Assembly (NCBI GenBank): GCA_937926265.1
Contig: CALAZS010000181.1
Span: 1 to 14,416, forward strand
Origin: an uncultured Gammaproteobacteria bacterium
GTDB lineage: Bacteria; Pseudomonadota; Gammaproteobacteria; Chromatiales; Chromatiaceae
DNA: 14,416 nucleotides
Direction of reading: 5' to 3'
Position numbers and translations under genes: made by a program. Numbering within the stretch: the stretch's first letter is position 1; every line of letters starts with the position of its first letter. Below the pieces are notes generated by a model. The model was not told the DNA's origin. It ran no database searches and saw nothing but the letters and a program-made list of their open reading frames with translations. Below are positions 1 to 7,391 of the stretch, one piece after another.

Positions 1-30
1 ATTGCAGTCATTTTTCTGATTAGCTGACAA

Positions 31-1938
31 TTATGGTAATGGGACGTCCTCTTCTAGATATGTATAACCCTTTAATCCAAGCTGATAAAAACGCAGAAAA
101 GCGTTGGATTCTTTAGCAGTAAGTCTTTGTTCATTTCTTGCCTGTTGAATCTGACGTCGCATCCTGTCAATCAATACCGTTTCATGAAATTGAACATAAT
201 CCAAAACATCGGCAACAGATTCGCCTTCCACAATTTGCTCTACCTCATAACTGTCTCCATCAAGCCTAATATGTACAGCGTGAGTATCGCCAAATAGGTT
301 ATGTAAATCACCCAGTATTTCCTGGTAAGCACCGGTTAAGAAAATACCAAGTAGGTAGTCTTCGTCTGATGAAACTGAATGCATCGGCAGAGTGTCGCTG
401 ATCCCGTTTGCTAGAGGAAATCGTTGCAGTTTACCGTCGGAATCACAGGTAATATCAACAAGGAAACCATTCCTGTCAGGCTGTTCATGTAATCGCTGAA
501 TGGGCATAACAGGAAAAACCTGGTTGATCGCCCAAGAATCCGGCAAAGATTGGAATACAGAAAAGTTACAGAAATAGCGATCGGAGATCTGCAGGCTGAG
601 TTTAGGGAAGCTTTGTTCTAGTTCATCTTTATCCAGATGTTGCATTGCCTTTAAAACAACGCGCCAGTAAAGGTCATCAGCCGAGGCCCTGTCATGTAAA
701 CTGGCATGACCAAGACTGAACAGTTTGTATATGTCTTCACGCAAAGCTATCGCATCATGCAATGCTTCTCTAGGTGAGATATTGTCCAGTTCTTTATAGG
801 TTTGCCATAAGCGATGTAACTGTACAATACTGTCTTTATCAGGAGATTTTGAAAGTTTTATCTCGGTAGGCGTAGTTACACCCAGAACATCCACAATCAG
901 TATGGCATGATGAGCTACAAGCGCCCGTCCTGATTCAGAAATAATATGCGGATGACTTTGGTCTTCTTCATCACAGACCTGTTTCATGGTCCAGACAATA
1001 TCATTGGCATATTCCTGCAGAGTGTAATCAACAGAAGATATATTGCTGGATATACTGCCGTCATAGTTCACCCCAAGCCCCCCGCCGACATCCATGTAGT
1101 CGATGGGAGCACCTAGATTACGTATCTCAACAAAAAAACGTGCAGCTTCCTGAATGGCTTCCTTGATGTTGCGTATCTGAGGGACCTGGCTGCCGATGTG
1201 GAAATGCAGCAGTTTTAAGCCTTCTAACATATTTACTTGCTTAAGCCTGTCGATGGCCTGCAGCACTTCAGTTGCTGAAAGACCGAATTTAGACATATCC
1301 CCGCCAGAGTCATCCCATAAACCGTTACTGCAGGTCGCCAGTTTACAGCGCAGGCCTATTAACGGCTGGATATTGTGACGCTGTGCAGAATCAATGATTA
1401 GTTCCAGTTCATTGAGCTTTTCAACCACGATGAATACCCGTTTGCCCATTTTGAGCCCCAGTATGGCCAGCTCAATGTATTCACGGTCTTTGTAGCCATT
1501 ACAGATAATCAGACCTTCAATATCCTCCAGCATAGCCAACGTGGCATGCAATTCGGGTTTGGAGCCGGCTTCAAGCCCCCAATTGTATTGGCCACCAAAT
1601 TCGATAATTTCTTCAACTACCTGATATTGTTGATTGACCTTGATTGGATAAACACCGTAATAACGGCCTTCATAACTTGCTTCAGTACAGGCCAGGGAAA
1701 AGCGACGGTAAAGCTGCTCCATGCGGCTGTTAAGTATGTCTGAAAAACGCAGCAGCAAAGGTGGGTGAATATTCTGTGCAGCAAGCTGTCCACACAGTTG
1801 TTTTAAATCAATACTGTTGACACCATCAGCAACAGCCTCCACGTTGCCCGAGTCATTAATTTTGAAGTAACCACTTCCCCAGCCATCGATCTGGTAAACC
1901 TCAGCAGCCTTGTCGACTGACCATTGTTCTTTATTCAT
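31..1938 (-). CDS. speA: Biosynthetic arginine decarboxylase (SpeA)
   Basis: PLP-dependent decarboxylase of fold type III that converts L-arginine to agmatine, the first step of polyamine synthesis here. Numbering from the chosen start, the PLP lysine is K100 in YPIKVNQ. HFHIGSQ lies near 246-252, the glycine loop GGGLGVNYDG at 285-294, SESGRALVAHH near 335, and the active-site cysteine C498 in TCDSDGK. The product is about 635 residues, close to E. coli SpeA (658), and is complete. The frame is open up to 1980, but the second of two adjacent ATGs (1938) lies about 7 nt after an AGGGA ribosome site; the first (1941) is only about 4 nt away. The start overlaps the last codons of the upstream ureohydrolase gene, so the two are probably translationally coupled. 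Family assignment is very secure; the exact start is likely. Confidence 0.96.
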   Translation of the reverse strand: MNKEQWSVDKAAEVYQIDGWGSGYFKINDSGNVEAVADGVNSIDLKQLCGQLAAQNIHPPLLLRFSDILNSRMEQLYRRFSLACTEASYEGRYYGVYPIKVNQQYQVVEEIIEFGGQYNWGLEAGSKPELHATLAMLEDIEGLIICNGYKDREYIELAILGLKMGKRVFIVVEKLNELELIIDSAQRHNIQPLIGLRCKLATCSNGLWDDSGGDMSKFGLSATEVLQAIDRLKQVNMLEGLKLLHFHIGSQVPQIRNIKEAIQEAARFFVEIRNLGAPIDYMDVGGGLGVNYDGSISSNISSVDYTLQEYANDIVWTMKQVCDEEDQSHPHIISESGRALVAHHAILIVDVLGVTTPTEIKLSKSPDKDSIVQLHRLWQTYKELDNISPREALHDAIALREDIYKLFSLGHASLHDRASADDLYWRVVLKAMQHLDKDELEQSFPKLSLQISDRYFCNFSVFQSLPDSWAINQVFPVMPIQRLHEQPDRNGFLVDITCDSDGKLQRFPLANGISDTLPMHSVSSDEDYLLGIFLTGAYQEILGDLHNLFGDTHAVHIRLDGDSYEVEQIVEGESVADVLDYVQFHETVLIDRMRRQIQQARNEQRLTAKESNAFLRFYQLGLKGYTYLEEDVPLP

Positions 1939-2842
1939 CATCGGTTCCCTGTTGTGAACCGTTAGCTGGTTTTTTATCAACGCCCATTGCTTTTCCCCAG
2001 TAGGAAATCATTTTCTGTACGAGCTTTGCAGCTAGCATGTCAGAAACGCAATTTTCTTCCGGAATCAGTTCAACAATGTCGGTTCCCCGCAGGTTAATAT
2101 CAGGGTTTTCAGTCAAGCATTCCAGAATATCAAGCCCCTGATGCCATGACAGGCCACCGGGTTGCGGTGTTCCGACTCCGGAAATCAGTGCCGGGTCGAA
2201 ACCGTCAAGGTCAATGGTGAAATAGACATCACCTGTTAAACCTCGTAACTGTTCGAGCAGCTTTTGCCAGTTATCAGGATTTTGTAACTCACGGTCAAAC
2301 CAGGTCGAGATTTGATCATCAGCCTGCAAGGCTTCTGCTTCGGCAGCATGCAATGAGCGAATTCCAATCTGGATCAGTTTGTAGCCTTTTTCGACAATGC
2401 GATACATCGGGCAGGCGTGGTTGTAAACAGAACCTTGATAAGTTGGACGAAAATCAGCATGAGCATCAATCTGTACGACGGTACCACCTTCGGGCATTCG
2501 GGCAAAAACCATCTCAGGTGTAATCGAATGCTCACCACCGATACCGATAAATAAAGTGTCCTTTTTTAAATGACTGACGGTTTCATATAACTGCCGATGA
2601 AACTCTTGATCATTATCATTACCTACAATCTCGGGAAGAACAGCCAACTTCAGGTATTGCAAAGGACACCAACGTTGGTCTTCTTCATAAAACTCTAATT
2701 GTTCACTGGCAGCCAGTATGGCTTTTGGTCCTGCCGAAGTTCCTCTGTTATAGGTCACCGTCTTTTCATAGGGAACAGGTAAAATCAGCACATCTGCTTC
2801 GTCAGGCTTGGCGTTAGGCAATGCAAGAAATTGATTAGTCAT
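1931..2842 (-). CDS. speB: Agmatinase-family ureohydrolase (SpeB)
   Basis: Binuclear manganese ureohydrolase of 303 residues. The metal-ligand motifs are all present: H105 in GGEHS, D126/H128/D130 in DAHAD, and D211/D213 in DLDGFDP. Agmatinase would hydrolyse agmatine to putrescine and urea, and its overlap with the arginine decarboxylase gene fits that role. Motifs alone cannot separate agmatinase from N1-aminopropylagmatine ureohydrolase, which uses the same fold. With a carboxyspermidine-type dehydrogenase and decarboxylase diverging next door, the second activity is a real alternative. The residues at the substrate loop read YNHACPM (140-146). It is the first gene of the minus-strand operon. 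Its ribosome site is weak (GAG about 9 nt upstream), and I found no convincing promoter in the 159-bp divergent gap on this strand. Confidence 0.9.
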   Translation of the reverse strand: MTNQFLALPNAKPDEADVLILPVPYEKTVTYNRGTSAGPKAILAASEQLEFYEEDQRWCPLQYLKLAVLPEIVGNDNDQEFHRQLYETVSHLKKDTLFIGIGGEHSITPEMVFARMPEGGTVVQIDAHADFRPTYQGSVYNHACPMYRIVEKGYKLIQIGIRSLHAAEAEALQADDQISTWFDRELQNPDNWQKLLEQLRGLTGDVYFTIDLDGFDPALISGVGTPQPGGLSWHQGLDILECLTENPDINLRGTDIVELIPEENCVSDMLAAKLVQKMISYWGKAMGVDKKPANGSQQGTDDE

Positions 2843-2941
2843 CTCTGTAAACTCGACAACAGTATTTCAAAAAAAGGTGGGCAATTTTCCTGCAGTTTTC
2901 AACAGGCGTCTACGCTTTTATTTTCCCAATTAATCAAACAA

Positions 2942-2970
2942 TAGACACAACTGAATTTCAGGTCTAAAAT
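2942..2970 (+). promoter_or_regulatory. Candidate sigma70 promoter of the dehydrogenase-nspC-rimK operon
   Basis: TAGACA at 2942-2947 and TAAAAT at 2965-2970 are separated by exactly 17 nt, each five of six to consensus. They lie 30-60 bp ahead of the GTG start at 3002. This would leave a leader of about 25 nt carrying a GAGGG ribosome site. Inferred from sequence only. Confidence 0.5.
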
Positions 2971-3001
2971 CGCCGCGCTTTTTACAAATGAGGGCTTCAA
3001 A

Positions 3002-4210
3002 GTGAGCAGAATCCTGATCATCGGCGCGGGCGGGGTCGGTCGTGTCGTTACGCATAAATGCGCCCAGTTACCTGAAGTCTTTTCTGATATCTGGCTGGCC
3101 AGCAGAACCCAATCCAAATGTAACCAAATTGCCACTGAAATTGGCGGTGAACGAGTTAATACTGCCCAGGTTGATGCTGATAATGTTCCTGAACTAGTTG
3201 AGTTGATCAAACGGATTCAGCCGGTGATGGTGATTAATGTTGCCCTGCCTTACCAGGACCTGAGCATTATGGATGCCTGCCTGGAAACTGGTATCCATTA
3301 CCTGGATACAGCCAATTACGAACCACTGGATGAAGCCAAGTTCGAATACAAGTGGCAATGGGCATACCAGGATCGCTTTAAAGATGCCAATTTGATGGCA
3401 TTACTGGGTTCTGGTTTTGACCCGGGTGTGACTAATGTCTTTATAGCTTACGCCAGGAAGCATCATTTCGATCGCATAGACACCGTCGACATTCTTGACT
3501 GTAACGCAGGTGACCATGGTTATCCTTTTGCAACAAATTTCAATCCTGAAATCAATATTCGCGAAGTCACGGCAAATGGTCGTTATTATGAAAATGGTCA
3601 TTGGGTGGAAACCAAGCCAATGGAATACTCACGTGTGTTTGATTTTCCTGAAATCGGACCCCGTAAAATGTTCTTACTTTACCACGAGGAAATGGAGTCA
3701 CTGACAAAAAACCTGCCCGAAATAAAACGCATGCGTTTCTGGATGACATTTGGTGAAAGCTATCTAAAACATCTGGAAGTTATTCAAAACCTTGGACTAG
3801 ATGGTATTGAACCTGTTAAGTTTCAGGGGCAACAAATTGTGCCTTTACAGTTTTTAAAAGCTCTATTGCCTGATCCAGCATCGTTAGGACCACGCACTAA
3901 AGGTAAAACAAATATCGGTTGTATCATCAAGGGAGAAAAAGATGGAAAACAGGTCTCGCGCTACATCTATAATGTCAGCGACCATGAAAGCTGTTTTAAG
4001 GAAACCAATGCCCAGGCTGTTTCCTACACAACTGGTGTGCCTGCAATGATTGGTGCCAAAATGATGTTGGAGGATAAATGGATGCAAGCAGGTGTCTGGA
4101 ATATGGAACAATTCGACCCTGATCCATTTATGGAAGACCTGAATTCTTATGGCTTGCCATGGAAAGATGTGTCTTGTGACATAGATGTTGATAAGCTGCC
4201 CATGACTTAG
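3002..4210 (+). CDS. Saccharopine dehydrogenase-family enzyme, probable carboxy(nor)spermidine synthase/dehydrogenase
   Basis: NADPH-dependent reductive condensing enzyme of 402 residues. An N-terminal Rossmann fold starts at once with ILIIGAGGVGR (4-14). A central saccharopine-dehydrogenase-like domain includes GSGFDPGVTNVF near residue 138, ANYEPLDEAKFEYKWQW and the late YTTGVPA motif. The known family reaction condenses L-aspartate semialdehyde with a diamine (putrescine or diaminopropane) to carboxyspermidine or carboxynorspermidine. A related branch uses agmatine. Immediate linkage to nspC (16-bp gap) supports this over lysine metabolism. The start is GTG at 3002, preceded by GAGGG at 8-9 nt; no in-frame ATG is available upstream. 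A five-codon ATG reading frame overlaps the GTG and ends in TGA, perhaps by chance. Function class is secure; the exact diamine substrate is not. Confidence 0.88.
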   Translation: MSRILIIGAGGVGRVVTHKCAQLPEVFSDIWLASRTQSKCNQIATEIGGERVNTAQVDADNVPELVELIKRIQPVMVINVALPYQDLSIMDACLETGIHYLDTANYEPLDEAKFEYKWQWAYQDRFKDANLMALLGSGFDPGVTNVFIAYARKHHFDRIDTVDILDCNAGDHGYPFATNFNPEINIREVTANGRYYENGHWVETKPMEYSRVFDFPEIGPRKMFLLYHEEMESLTKNLPEIKRMRFWMTFGESYLKHLEVIQNLGLDGIEPVKFQGQQIVPLQFLKALLPDPASLGPRTKGKTNIGCIIKGEKDGKQVSRYIYNVSDHESCFKETNAQAVSYTTGVPAMIGAKMMLEDKWMQAGVWNMEQFDPDPFMEDLNSYGLPWKDVSCDIDVDKLPMT

Positions 4211-4226
4211 GGCCTGTGACAGAAAA

Positions 4227-5357
4227 TTGAGCGAGTACAGAACACTTCCATCTCCGTGCTTCCTGCTTGAAGAAAATCGGCTTATAGAGAATCTTGAGCT
4301 GATCAATAAGGTACAGCAAGAAAGTGGCTGTAAGATTATTCTCGCCCTGAAAGGCTTCGCCATGTGGTCAGCTTTTCCGGTAATCAGAAAATATCTGCAA
4401 GGTTGTTCAGCCAGTTCATATAATGAAGCCAAGCTAGCAAAAGATCATTTTGGCGGGCATGTTCATCTATATGCGCCGGCCTACAAGGAAGAAGAATTCG
4501 ATGCCTTAATGGGTTTGTCTGACCGAATATCATTCAATTCATTAAGCCAGTGGCAGCTGTTTTCTAACAAAGCGTTAAACGCAGGTAAATCCTGTGGTTT
4601 GCGTGTTAACCCGCAAATCAATGAGGTCACAACAGCGCTTTACAATCCCAGCGGCGCACAATCCCGGCTAGGCATACCAGATACTGAACTGCAAACCCTG
4701 CCTGATGGTATAGAAGGTTTGCATGTGCATGCGCTTTGTGAAAACGAGGCTGATTCAACAGCACGTCTCATTGAATCTGTAGAAAAGCGTTTTGGTCATT
4801 TACTAGATAAAATAAAATGGTTAAACCTTGGTGGTGGTCACCTAATGACTCGCAAAGGCTATAACTTAAATTTATTAATCCGAGTGCTTTCTAATTTCAG
4901 AAAACGCCACCCAAGTTTACAAATTGTTCTTGAACCGGGCTCTGCAATTGCCTGGGACACTGGCCCATTGATTTCAACAGTTTTAGATATCATTCAGCGT
5001 GATTCAATTAATATTGCAATCCTGGATACCTCGGCGACAGATCATATGCCTGATGTTTTGGAAATGCCATACAGACCAAATGTACGACATGCGGGAAAAC
5101 CTGAAGAAAAGAAACATACCTATCGTTTAGGTGGCTTATCTTGTCTTGCTGGTGATGTTATTGGTGATTACTCTTTTGATAACAAACTAGAAATTGGCTA
5201 TAAAATAATTTTTGAAGACATGATGCACTATACGATGGTCAAAACAACTATGTTCAATGGACTGAATCATCCAACGATAGCAATACAAAAAGAAAATGGT
5301 GCAATAGAAGTAATCAAACAATTTAGCTATACCGATTACCAAGACCGTCTTTCGTAA
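4227..5357 (+). CDS. nspC: Carboxynorspermidine decarboxylase (NspC)
   Basis: PLP enzyme of the alanine racemase/ornithine decarboxylase-like fold III that decarboxylates carboxyspermidine or carboxynorspermidine to spermidine or norspermidine. Visible features are the N-terminal TLPSPCFLLEE, the PLP lysine K42 in LALKGFAMW, the HVHALCENEAD segment, the phosphate loop LNLGGGHLMTRKGY, LEPGSAIAWDTG, and the C-terminal GGLSCLAGDVIGDY that supplies the catalytic cysteine region. At 376 residues it has the usual length. The frame has a stop at 4203 and only a TTG (4227) before conserved sequence begins, so TTG is the likely start. The ribosome site is weak, and expression may depend on coupling to the dehydrogenase gene that ends 16 bp upstream. 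Assignment is very secure, substrate length is not. Confidence 0.93.
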   Translation: MSEYRTLPSPCFLLEENRLIENLELINKVQQESGCKIILALKGFAMWSAFPVIRKYLQGCSASSYNEAKLAKDHFGGHVHLYAPAYKEEEFDALMGLSDRISFNSLSQWQLFSNKALNAGKSCGLRVNPQINEVTTALYNPSGAQSRLGIPDTELQTLPDGIEGLHVHALCENEADSTARLIESVEKRFGHLLDKIKWLNLGGGHLMTRKGYNLNLLIRVLSNFRKRHPSLQIVLEPGSAIAWDTGPLISTVLDIIQRDSINIAILDTSATDHMPDVLEMPYRPNVRHAGKPEEKKHTYRLGGLSCLAGDVIGDYSFDNKLEIGYKIIFEDMMHYTMVKTTMFNGLNHPTIAIQKENGAIEVIKQFSYTDYQDRLS

Positions 5358-5373
5358 AATATTTATAAATATT
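5358..5373. repeat. 16-bp perfect A/T palindrome between nspC and rimK
   Basis: AATATTTATAAATATT reads identically on both strands and begins directly after the nspC stop codon. It sits 22 bp before the next start codon. It could be an operator, a stem modulating read-through, or contain a TATAAA -10 element; no matching -35 is visible. It may also be chance in AT-rich DNA. Confidence 0.4.
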
Positions 5374-5395
5374 CACCATGCAGTGGGGATCATAG

Positions 5396-6790
5396 ATGAT
5401 TAATTCTAAAAAAATGACTGTGGGCAGTGAAGAATGGTTATCATTTCCTGCTCTTGGGATACCCGCGATAAAAGCTCGAATTGATTCCGGTGCAAAAACA
5501 TCTTCTATGCACGCGTTCAATATTCATACTTTTAGGCGTGATGGGGCAGCTTGGGTGAGTTTTGAAGTCCATCCATTGCAGAACAACAGGCGAATAGTAA
5601 TCCGATGTGAGAGGCCTATCCTTGATAGACGGTCTGTAAAAAGTTCAAGTGGAGTATCCGAAACACGCTACGTCATTGGTGCCCTACTTAAAGCTGGTGA
5701 AGAAAACTGGGAAATTGAAATAACGCTGGCTAATCGTGATTCTATGGGCTATAGGATGCTTCTTGGTAGAGAAGCAATGAATGGAAAAATGTTAGTGGAT
5801 CCTTCTTTAAGTTTCTGTCTTGGGGAAATATCAACGGATGAAATCAGTAAGTTTTACGGAAAAAAGAAACAGGAGAAGAGTGGCCTCAAGATTGGACTTT
5901 TAGCCAGTAATCAAGAGTTGTATAGCAATCAAAGAATTCTTGAAGCAGGCGATGAACGTGGCCATGAAATGGTATTTCTGGATATTAAGCAATGCTATAT
6001 GAAACTAGATGCGCAAGATCCAGAGGTACATTACAGGGGAGGGAAAATTCTTAACGACCTGGATGCTGTCATCACAAGAATACGCCCGAGTGCAACGTTT
6101 TACGGCTGTGCAATTGCTAGACAGTTTGAAAGCATGAAAGTTTATACTGTGAACTCTTCATCAGCGATTGCACAATCAAGAGATAAATTATTTTCTTTAC
6201 AGTTGTTACTCAAAAGTGGTGTATCAATACCAACTACTGGATTTGCTAACTCACCAATGGACACTAACGACCTAATTGAAATGGTCGATGGCGCCCCACT
6301 CATAGTGAAACTTTTGGAAGGAACTCAAGGAAAGGGAGTTGTTCTGGCTGAAACCAAAAAAGCTGCAGAATCTGTTATCAATGCATTTAAATCTCTGAGA
6401 GCGAATTTGCTCGTTCAAGAGTTTGTCAAAGAGGCTGATGGTAAAGATTTAAGATGCTTTGTAATTGGTGGAAAAGTCGTTGCTGCAATCCAACGAGAAG
6501 CTGCTCCTGGTGAATTTAGAGCAAACATTCATCAAGGCGGTACTGCATCTATAATTAAAATCACTCCTAAAGAAAGGGCCTTAGCTGTCAAAGCAGCAAA
6601 AACACTAGGCCTCGAAGTAGCTGGTGTGGATATTATTCGTTCAAAAAAAGGACCACTATTGCTAGAAGTTAATTCTTCACCAGGGCTTGAAGGCATTGAG
6701 GGTGCAACTGGAAAAGATATTGCAGGAATGATCATTTCCTCAATTGAAAAGAAACTTAATTGGAAACGCCAAGTGGCTGCGTCAGAATAA
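5396..6790 (+). CDS. rimK: RimB-RimK fusion: retropepsin-like protease domain plus alpha-L-glutamate ligase
   Basis: A 464-residue two-domain protein. Residues about 8-143 match the RimB/ATP-dependent zinc protease (retropepsin-like) family: catalytic-type RIDSGAKTSSMHA with D30-S31-G32, and YRMLLGREAM near 119-128. Residues about 164-460 are RimK, an ATP-grasp ligase that adds glutamates to the C-terminus of ribosomal protein S6 and can make poly-glutamate. Its marks are SRDKLFSLQLLL, VKLLEGTQGKGVVLAE, VQEFVKEADGKDLRCF, REAAPGEFRANIHQGG and the metal site LLEVNSSPGLEGIEG. In E. coli the protease and ligase are separate polypeptides, and E. coli RimK is about 300 residues. Start ATG 5396 follows GGGGA at about 7 nt. 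It lies 38 bp after nspC, same strand, probably co-transcribed. Domain calls are secure; the link to polyamines is inference. Confidence 0.92.
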   Translation: MINSKKMTVGSEEWLSFPALGIPAIKARIDSGAKTSSMHAFNIHTFRRDGAAWVSFEVHPLQNNRRIVIRCERPILDRRSVKSSSGVSETRYVIGALLKAGEENWEIEITLANRDSMGYRMLLGREAMNGKMLVDPSLSFCLGEISTDEISKFYGKKKQEKSGLKIGLLASNQELYSNQRILEAGDERGHEMVFLDIKQCYMKLDAQDPEVHYRGGKILNDLDAVITRIRPSATFYGCAIARQFESMKVYTVNSSSAIAQSRDKLFSLQLLLKSGVSIPTTGFANSPMDTNDLIEMVDGAPLIVKLLEGTQGKGVVLAETKKAAESVINAFKSLRANLLVQEFVKEADGKDLRCFVIGGKVVAAIQREAAPGEFRANIHQGGTASIIKITPKERALAVKAAKTLGLEVAGVDIIRSKKGPLLLEVNSSPGLEGIEGATGKDIAGMIISSIEKKLNWKRQVAASE

Positions 6791-6873
6791 TTCGCCAATA
6801 AACTCTACGAATATAACTAATCCCTGTCTGCAATTTACCTGCTTGCAGCCTGAGAAAATTAATTCTTAACTTC

Positions 6874-6938
6874 TGTTTTTCTACCAGGCCGTGTAAAAAC
6901 ACAATTTTGCTGCTGTCTGACCGCTTTGTAGAAAAACA
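6874..6938. repeat. 11-bp perfect inverted repeat with 43-nt loop, downstream of rimK
   Basis: TGTTTTTCTAC (6874-6884) is complemented by GTAGAAAAACA (6928-6938). Between them is a tight GTGT-AAAA-ACAC hairpin (6891-6902). A further small dyad CTGCAA/TTGCAG lies at 6828-6833 and 6843-6848. None is followed by a convincing T-tract, so this does not look like a simple rimK terminator. It might be a repeat-element remnant or a structured RNA. The rest of 6791-6993 shows no gene I can support. Confidence 0.4.
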
Positions 6939-6993
6939 CATCCAGACTGCTTGAATGACAGCTTTCTTGGAAAAGCCCAATTCTAACCATTCA

Positions 6994-7032
6994 AGAAAAA
7001 AGAAACCCCGAAGTAGCAAGCCACAACGGGGT
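6994..7032 (-). terminator. Intrinsic terminator of the 37-residue peptide gene
   Basis: Read on the minus strand, ACCCCG (7032-7027) pairs with CGGGGT (7010-7005) across a 16-nt loop, then TTCTTTTTTC follows. It lies about 50 bp beyond the stop codon of the small gene at 7085-7198. Confidence 0.65.
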
Positions 7033-7041
7033 ACATCTAAA

Positions 7042-7060
7042 AGCCTCAGGAAAAAAGGCT
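7042..7060 (-). terminator. Weak additional hairpin upstream of the main terminator
   Basis: On the minus strand AGCCT (7060-7056) and AGGCT (7046-7042) form a 5-bp stem with a 9-nt loop, followed by only TTT. It could be an accessory stop in tandem with the stronger hairpin just beyond. Confidence 0.25.
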
Positions 7061-7084
7061 ATTAGTTTCTTACGGGAATATTTT

Positions 7085-7198
7085 CTACACCAATACTAAA
7101 GCAATTATCAAAATAACAGCGGCTTCAATAGCCATTAGATTGAAATCCATTTTAGCTGGCTTTTGCAGCAATAGGTCTTTGGCACAACGATAACTCAT
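7085..7198 (-). CDS. Small membrane peptide, 37 residues, unknown function
   Basis: A short gene not resembling any family I recognise. The product starts MSYRCAKDLLLQKPAK, with a basic N-terminal half including one cysteine (C5), and ends in a hydrophobic helix of about 15 residues (LMAIEAAVILIIALVLV region, 21-37). This suggests a single-pass, tail-anchored inner-membrane peptide. The gene is unusually well framed: an AGGAG ribosome site (7206-7210) 7 nt before the ATG, a perfect-consensus sigma70 promoter at 7236-7263, and an intrinsic terminator at 6994-7032. So a transcript of about 235 nt carrying just this gene is predicted. It diverges from the secreted Lys/Glu-rich protein gene. The signals make it likely real; it could also be a small RNA with an incidental reading frame. 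Confidence 0.65.
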   Translation of the reverse strand: MSYRCAKDLLLQKPAKMDFNLMAIEAAVILIIALVLV

Positions 7199-7235
7199 TT
7201 CATTGCTCCTAAATAAGCATATCTTCTGTATATAC

Positions 7236-7263
7236 ATTATAGGAAATGATTGAGAATTGTCAA
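7236..7263 (-). promoter_or_regulatory. Perfect-consensus sigma70 promoter with overlapping dyad
   Basis: On the minus strand TTGACA (7263-7258) and TATAAT (7241-7236) are separated by 16 nt, both hexamers matching consensus exactly. A partial palindrome, TTGA-GAATTG-TCAA (7250-7263), covers the -35 box and is a candidate operator. The predicted start is near 7229, about 30 nt ahead of the small peptide ATG. Confidence 0.8.
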
Positions 7264-7300
7264 TAAGACTTAAGTTGATAATTTACAAGGTTAATTGGTG

Positions 7301-7323
7301 GAACATTCGACAAAAGGATGTTC
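7301..7323. promoter_or_regulatory. Dyad GAACAT-N11-ATGTTC in the divergent intergenic region
   Basis: GAACAT (7301-7306) and ATGTTC (7318-7323) are exact inverted 6-mers, centred near 7312. The site lies between the two divergent promoters, about 50 bp ahead of the predicted plus-strand start, a position suited to a regulator. No regulator can be named. Confidence 0.35.
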
Positions 7324-7348
7324 GGATCCATATTCAATGACGATTTAA

Positions 7349-7357
7349 TGCTATATT
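7349..7357 (+). promoter_or_regulatory. Candidate extended -10 promoter for the secreted Lys/Glu-rich protein
   Basis: TG-C-TATATT forms an extended -10 element about 35 bp before the ATG at 7392. No good -35 hexamer is seen 17 nt upstream. This is common for extended -10 promoters and would leave room for an activator at the dyad upstream. Confidence 0.4.
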
Positions 7358-7391
7358 GAAAAATTAGCTATCAATAGTTAAGGAGCTCAAT

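Noticed and set aside
2988..3005. Five-codon leader peptide ending in TGA that overlaps the GTG start of the dehydrogenase gene
   Set aside because: It has no ribosome site of its own and contains no runs of regulatory codons. Its ATG is embedded in the GAGGG ribosome region, so it is probably chance.
6756..7019. 87-codon minus-strand frame after rimK
   Set aside because: It begins with TTG inside the loop of the small-gene terminator, overlaps the rimK 3' end on the other strand and has no ribosome site. Its content follows the inverted repeats.
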